This document shows, piece after piece, positions 62,770 through 64,000 of a DNA stretch of 64,000 nucleotides. Position 1 is the first letter of the stretch. The number at the start of each line of letters is the position of its first letter. Position numbers and translations under genes: made by a program. The DNA is from Victivallales bacterium (GTDB lineage: Bacteria > Verrucomicrobiota > Lentisphaeria > Oligosphaerales > Oligosphaeraceae), in assembly GCA_017535315.1 (NCBI GenBank), contig JAFXUD010000002.1:186001-250000 (forward strand), in the 5' to 3' direction. The notes under the pieces were generated by a model. The model was not told where the DNA came from. It saw nothing but the letters and a program-made list of their open reading frames with translations, and searched no databases.

Positions 62770-64000
62770 CTAGATGGGTTCCTGCTCGGTGCCGCGGGTC
62801 CATTCGGGCATGGTTGAGATGTCGAGGGTGGTATCGCCGATATTGTCGATATAGATTTCGGTGATATCGTCGATGCTTTTGAAGAAGAAGCTGATGCGGC
62901 GGTATTGTGTGGCAGTGGGGTCGGTCAGTTTGGGTTGTCCATCGGAGCGTGCCCAGAGGGGGATGATTTCTTGTGTCCACTTGTTGGTGGGGGACATGCG
63001 GTGGTTCAGATAGTGTGCAGCGGGGTCTGCGACGGGGGAGATTCTATCGACCAGGTAGTTGTTTGCGAAGCTGAAGCCTGTTTTGGCGGCGACGAGCCGA
63101 TGGTCGAGCAGCACCGCCTTGGTGCCTTTTGCGATAGAGTAGGGCAAATCGATGGAGATACGCAGGTAGCTGGCGTCTTCTTGGCGTCCCGTGTATTCGC
63201 CTTTGGGAACGGTGATTTTCAGAACCTTGCTCTTTGAAGGCGAGGTCGGGTCGTCAATAATCTCCACGCGTGTGTTAGCTTCCAGGCTTGGTGATACATT
63301 CACCTTCACGTCGCCCATGCCCTGCTCGAAGTCGGCGACGATGTGCGGTTTCGGTGCGGCATTGTCATTGACTCCGACGCGATTCACCATTACGGCTGGG
63401 TTGAAGGGCTCGACAGGCTTGGGGAATGGACGGTCTGCGCTATACGCCGATAATGCCAGCAGGACAGGTGAGATACCGTCGGTCTTCTTGGTGCCGAAAA
63501 TGATGTTTTTGATGGGCTTTTCGGGGTGGGGGTTCTGCCAATCGTAGATGCCGAAGCTGTAGTAGCGCTGCTCGGAATCCAATCCGCGCACGGCAAAGCG
63601 CATGCCTGTCCCGCCGAATGTGCGGTTCCAGTCAACGATATCTCGGCGGTAGGCCAGTTCGACGACAGCATTGGTGCCATCACTATAGACCACGTTCAGC
63701 GTCGAGACGGGTGGATACTGGAAACGTTTTGCGCCGTAGAATCTCCCGCCTGCGTAGGCTCGCGGATCTGTCGAGCGGGAGGTGGTCATCAGGAAGGCGA
63801 GTTGCGAGGCCTTGCGTCCACCGATGTCAACGGCGATGCCCTGGCGGTTGGTGCGGTCGTCTTTGTAACCCGTCACGCGTAGGCCGTAGTATTTCCCGCC
63901 TGGGGAGGTGACAAGGTGGAAGCGTTCTGGCAGGGAGGCAAGGATCGTCTTCAGCTCCATTGTCTCCGCGTCGGTGGTGAAATGCGGGAAGCGTCCCGTA
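62770..64000 (-). CDS. Large beta-rich protein, C-terminal part (5' end beyond the window)
   Basis: The frame stays open from the stop at 62770 to the window edge; the first methionine in the window (63960) is probably internal because coding continues upstream (FPHFTTDAETMELKTILASL). About 410 residues are visible. They look like a chain of beta-sandwich domains: one near the start (AYAGGRFYGAKRFQYPPVSTLN), one from about residue 215 with FEQGMGDVKVNVSPSLEANTRVEIIDD, and a final domain ending DNIGDTTLDISTMPEW. These resemble carbohydrate-binding or laminin-G-like modules of secreted glycan-active proteins. Catalytic parts, if any, lie outside the window. Confidence 0.6.
   Translation of the reverse strand, partial: TGRFPHFTTDAETMELKTILASLPERFHLVTSPGGKYYGLRVTGYKDDRTNRQGIAVDIGGRKASQLAFLMTTSRSTDPRAYAGGRFYGAKRFQYPPVSTLNVVYSDGTNAVVELAYRRDIVDWNRTFGGTGMRFAVRGLDSEQRYYSFGIYDWQNPHPEKPIKNIIFGTKKTDGISPVLLALSAYSADRPFPKPVEPFNPAVMVNRVGVNDNAAPKPHIVADFEQGMGDVKVNVSPSLEANTRVEIIDDPTSPSKSKVLKITVPKGEYTGRQEDASYLRISIDLPYSIAKGTKAVLLDHRLVAAKTGFSFANNYLVDRISPVADPAAHYLNHRMSPTNKWTQEIIPLWARSDGQPKLTDPTATQYRRISFFFKSIDDITEIYIDNIGDTTLDISTMPEWTRGTEQEPI

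Overview
The window looks like a chromosome segment of an anaerobic, polysaccharide-degrading bacterium of the PVC group, most likely Lentisphaerota (Victivallis-like) or Kiritimatiellota. This is inferred from gene content: a Bat-type VWA and coiled-coil pair, many large secreted sugar hydrolases of the DUF4838, DUF6259 and heparinase II/III kinds, ThuA and Gfo/Idh/MocA proteins, and intergenic spaces filled with short tandem repeats. No rRNA gene is present to prove it, and I saw no tRNA gene.

Layout. 1-5.1 kb (minus): an edge-truncated YgiQ-type radical SAM gene, a VWA/TPR membrane protein and a 1035-residue membrane-anchored coiled-coil protein, overlapping end to start. 5.7-13 kb (plus): housekeeping genes: a zinc-ribbon protein, rpsO, pnp, rpmE, prfA, metX and metW. 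13-17.9 kb (plus): a tightly packed set of subtilase, GH106-like glycosidase and anchored flavodoxin, closed by a clear terminator.

18-32.65 kb is the most interesting part: a complete type III-B CRISPR locus. It opens with an AT-rich gene for a sigma-54 activator whose N-terminal domain looks like a CARF nucleotide sensor (RtcR-like). Seven bases after its stop codon lies a textbook sigma-54 promoter (TTGGCATG-N4-TTGCT, GG-N10-GC) that points into cmr2(cas10)-cmr3-cmr4-cmr5-cmr6-cmr1. A GC-rich spacer with mutually exclusive hairpins follows. Next come a Can2/Card1-like CARF nuclease, a small protein resembling the DUF1874 (Crn2/AcrIII-1) ring nucleases, cas1, cas2, a leader and an array of 29 recognisable 37-nt repeats plus one decayed repeat. 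No cas6 is present. The inferred circuit is: target RNA is sensed by Cmr, Cas10 makes cyclic oligoadenylate, the CARF nuclease acts as effector, the small protein removes the signal, and the CARF/sigma-54 protein feeds the same signal back onto transcription of the cmr operon.

33-64 kb is accessory territory. It holds large secreted or lipoprotein glycan-active enzymes (a GH42-like protein, two DUF6259 proteins, two DUF4838 paralogues, two heparinase II/III proteins), an oxidoreductase/ThuA pair, an AAA ATPase with a C-terminal nuclease-like motif, an AbiE-type toxin-antitoxin pair lying between the DUF4838 paralogues, a broken MATE transporter, a FliB-like methylase with an outer-membrane-barrel candidate, and an edge-truncated secreted-type protein. 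Two copies of a small hairpin-rich MITE-like element lie in inverted orientation about 6 kb apart. Seven intergenic minisatellites, several built as inverted arms and several rich in CTAG, occur between transcription units.
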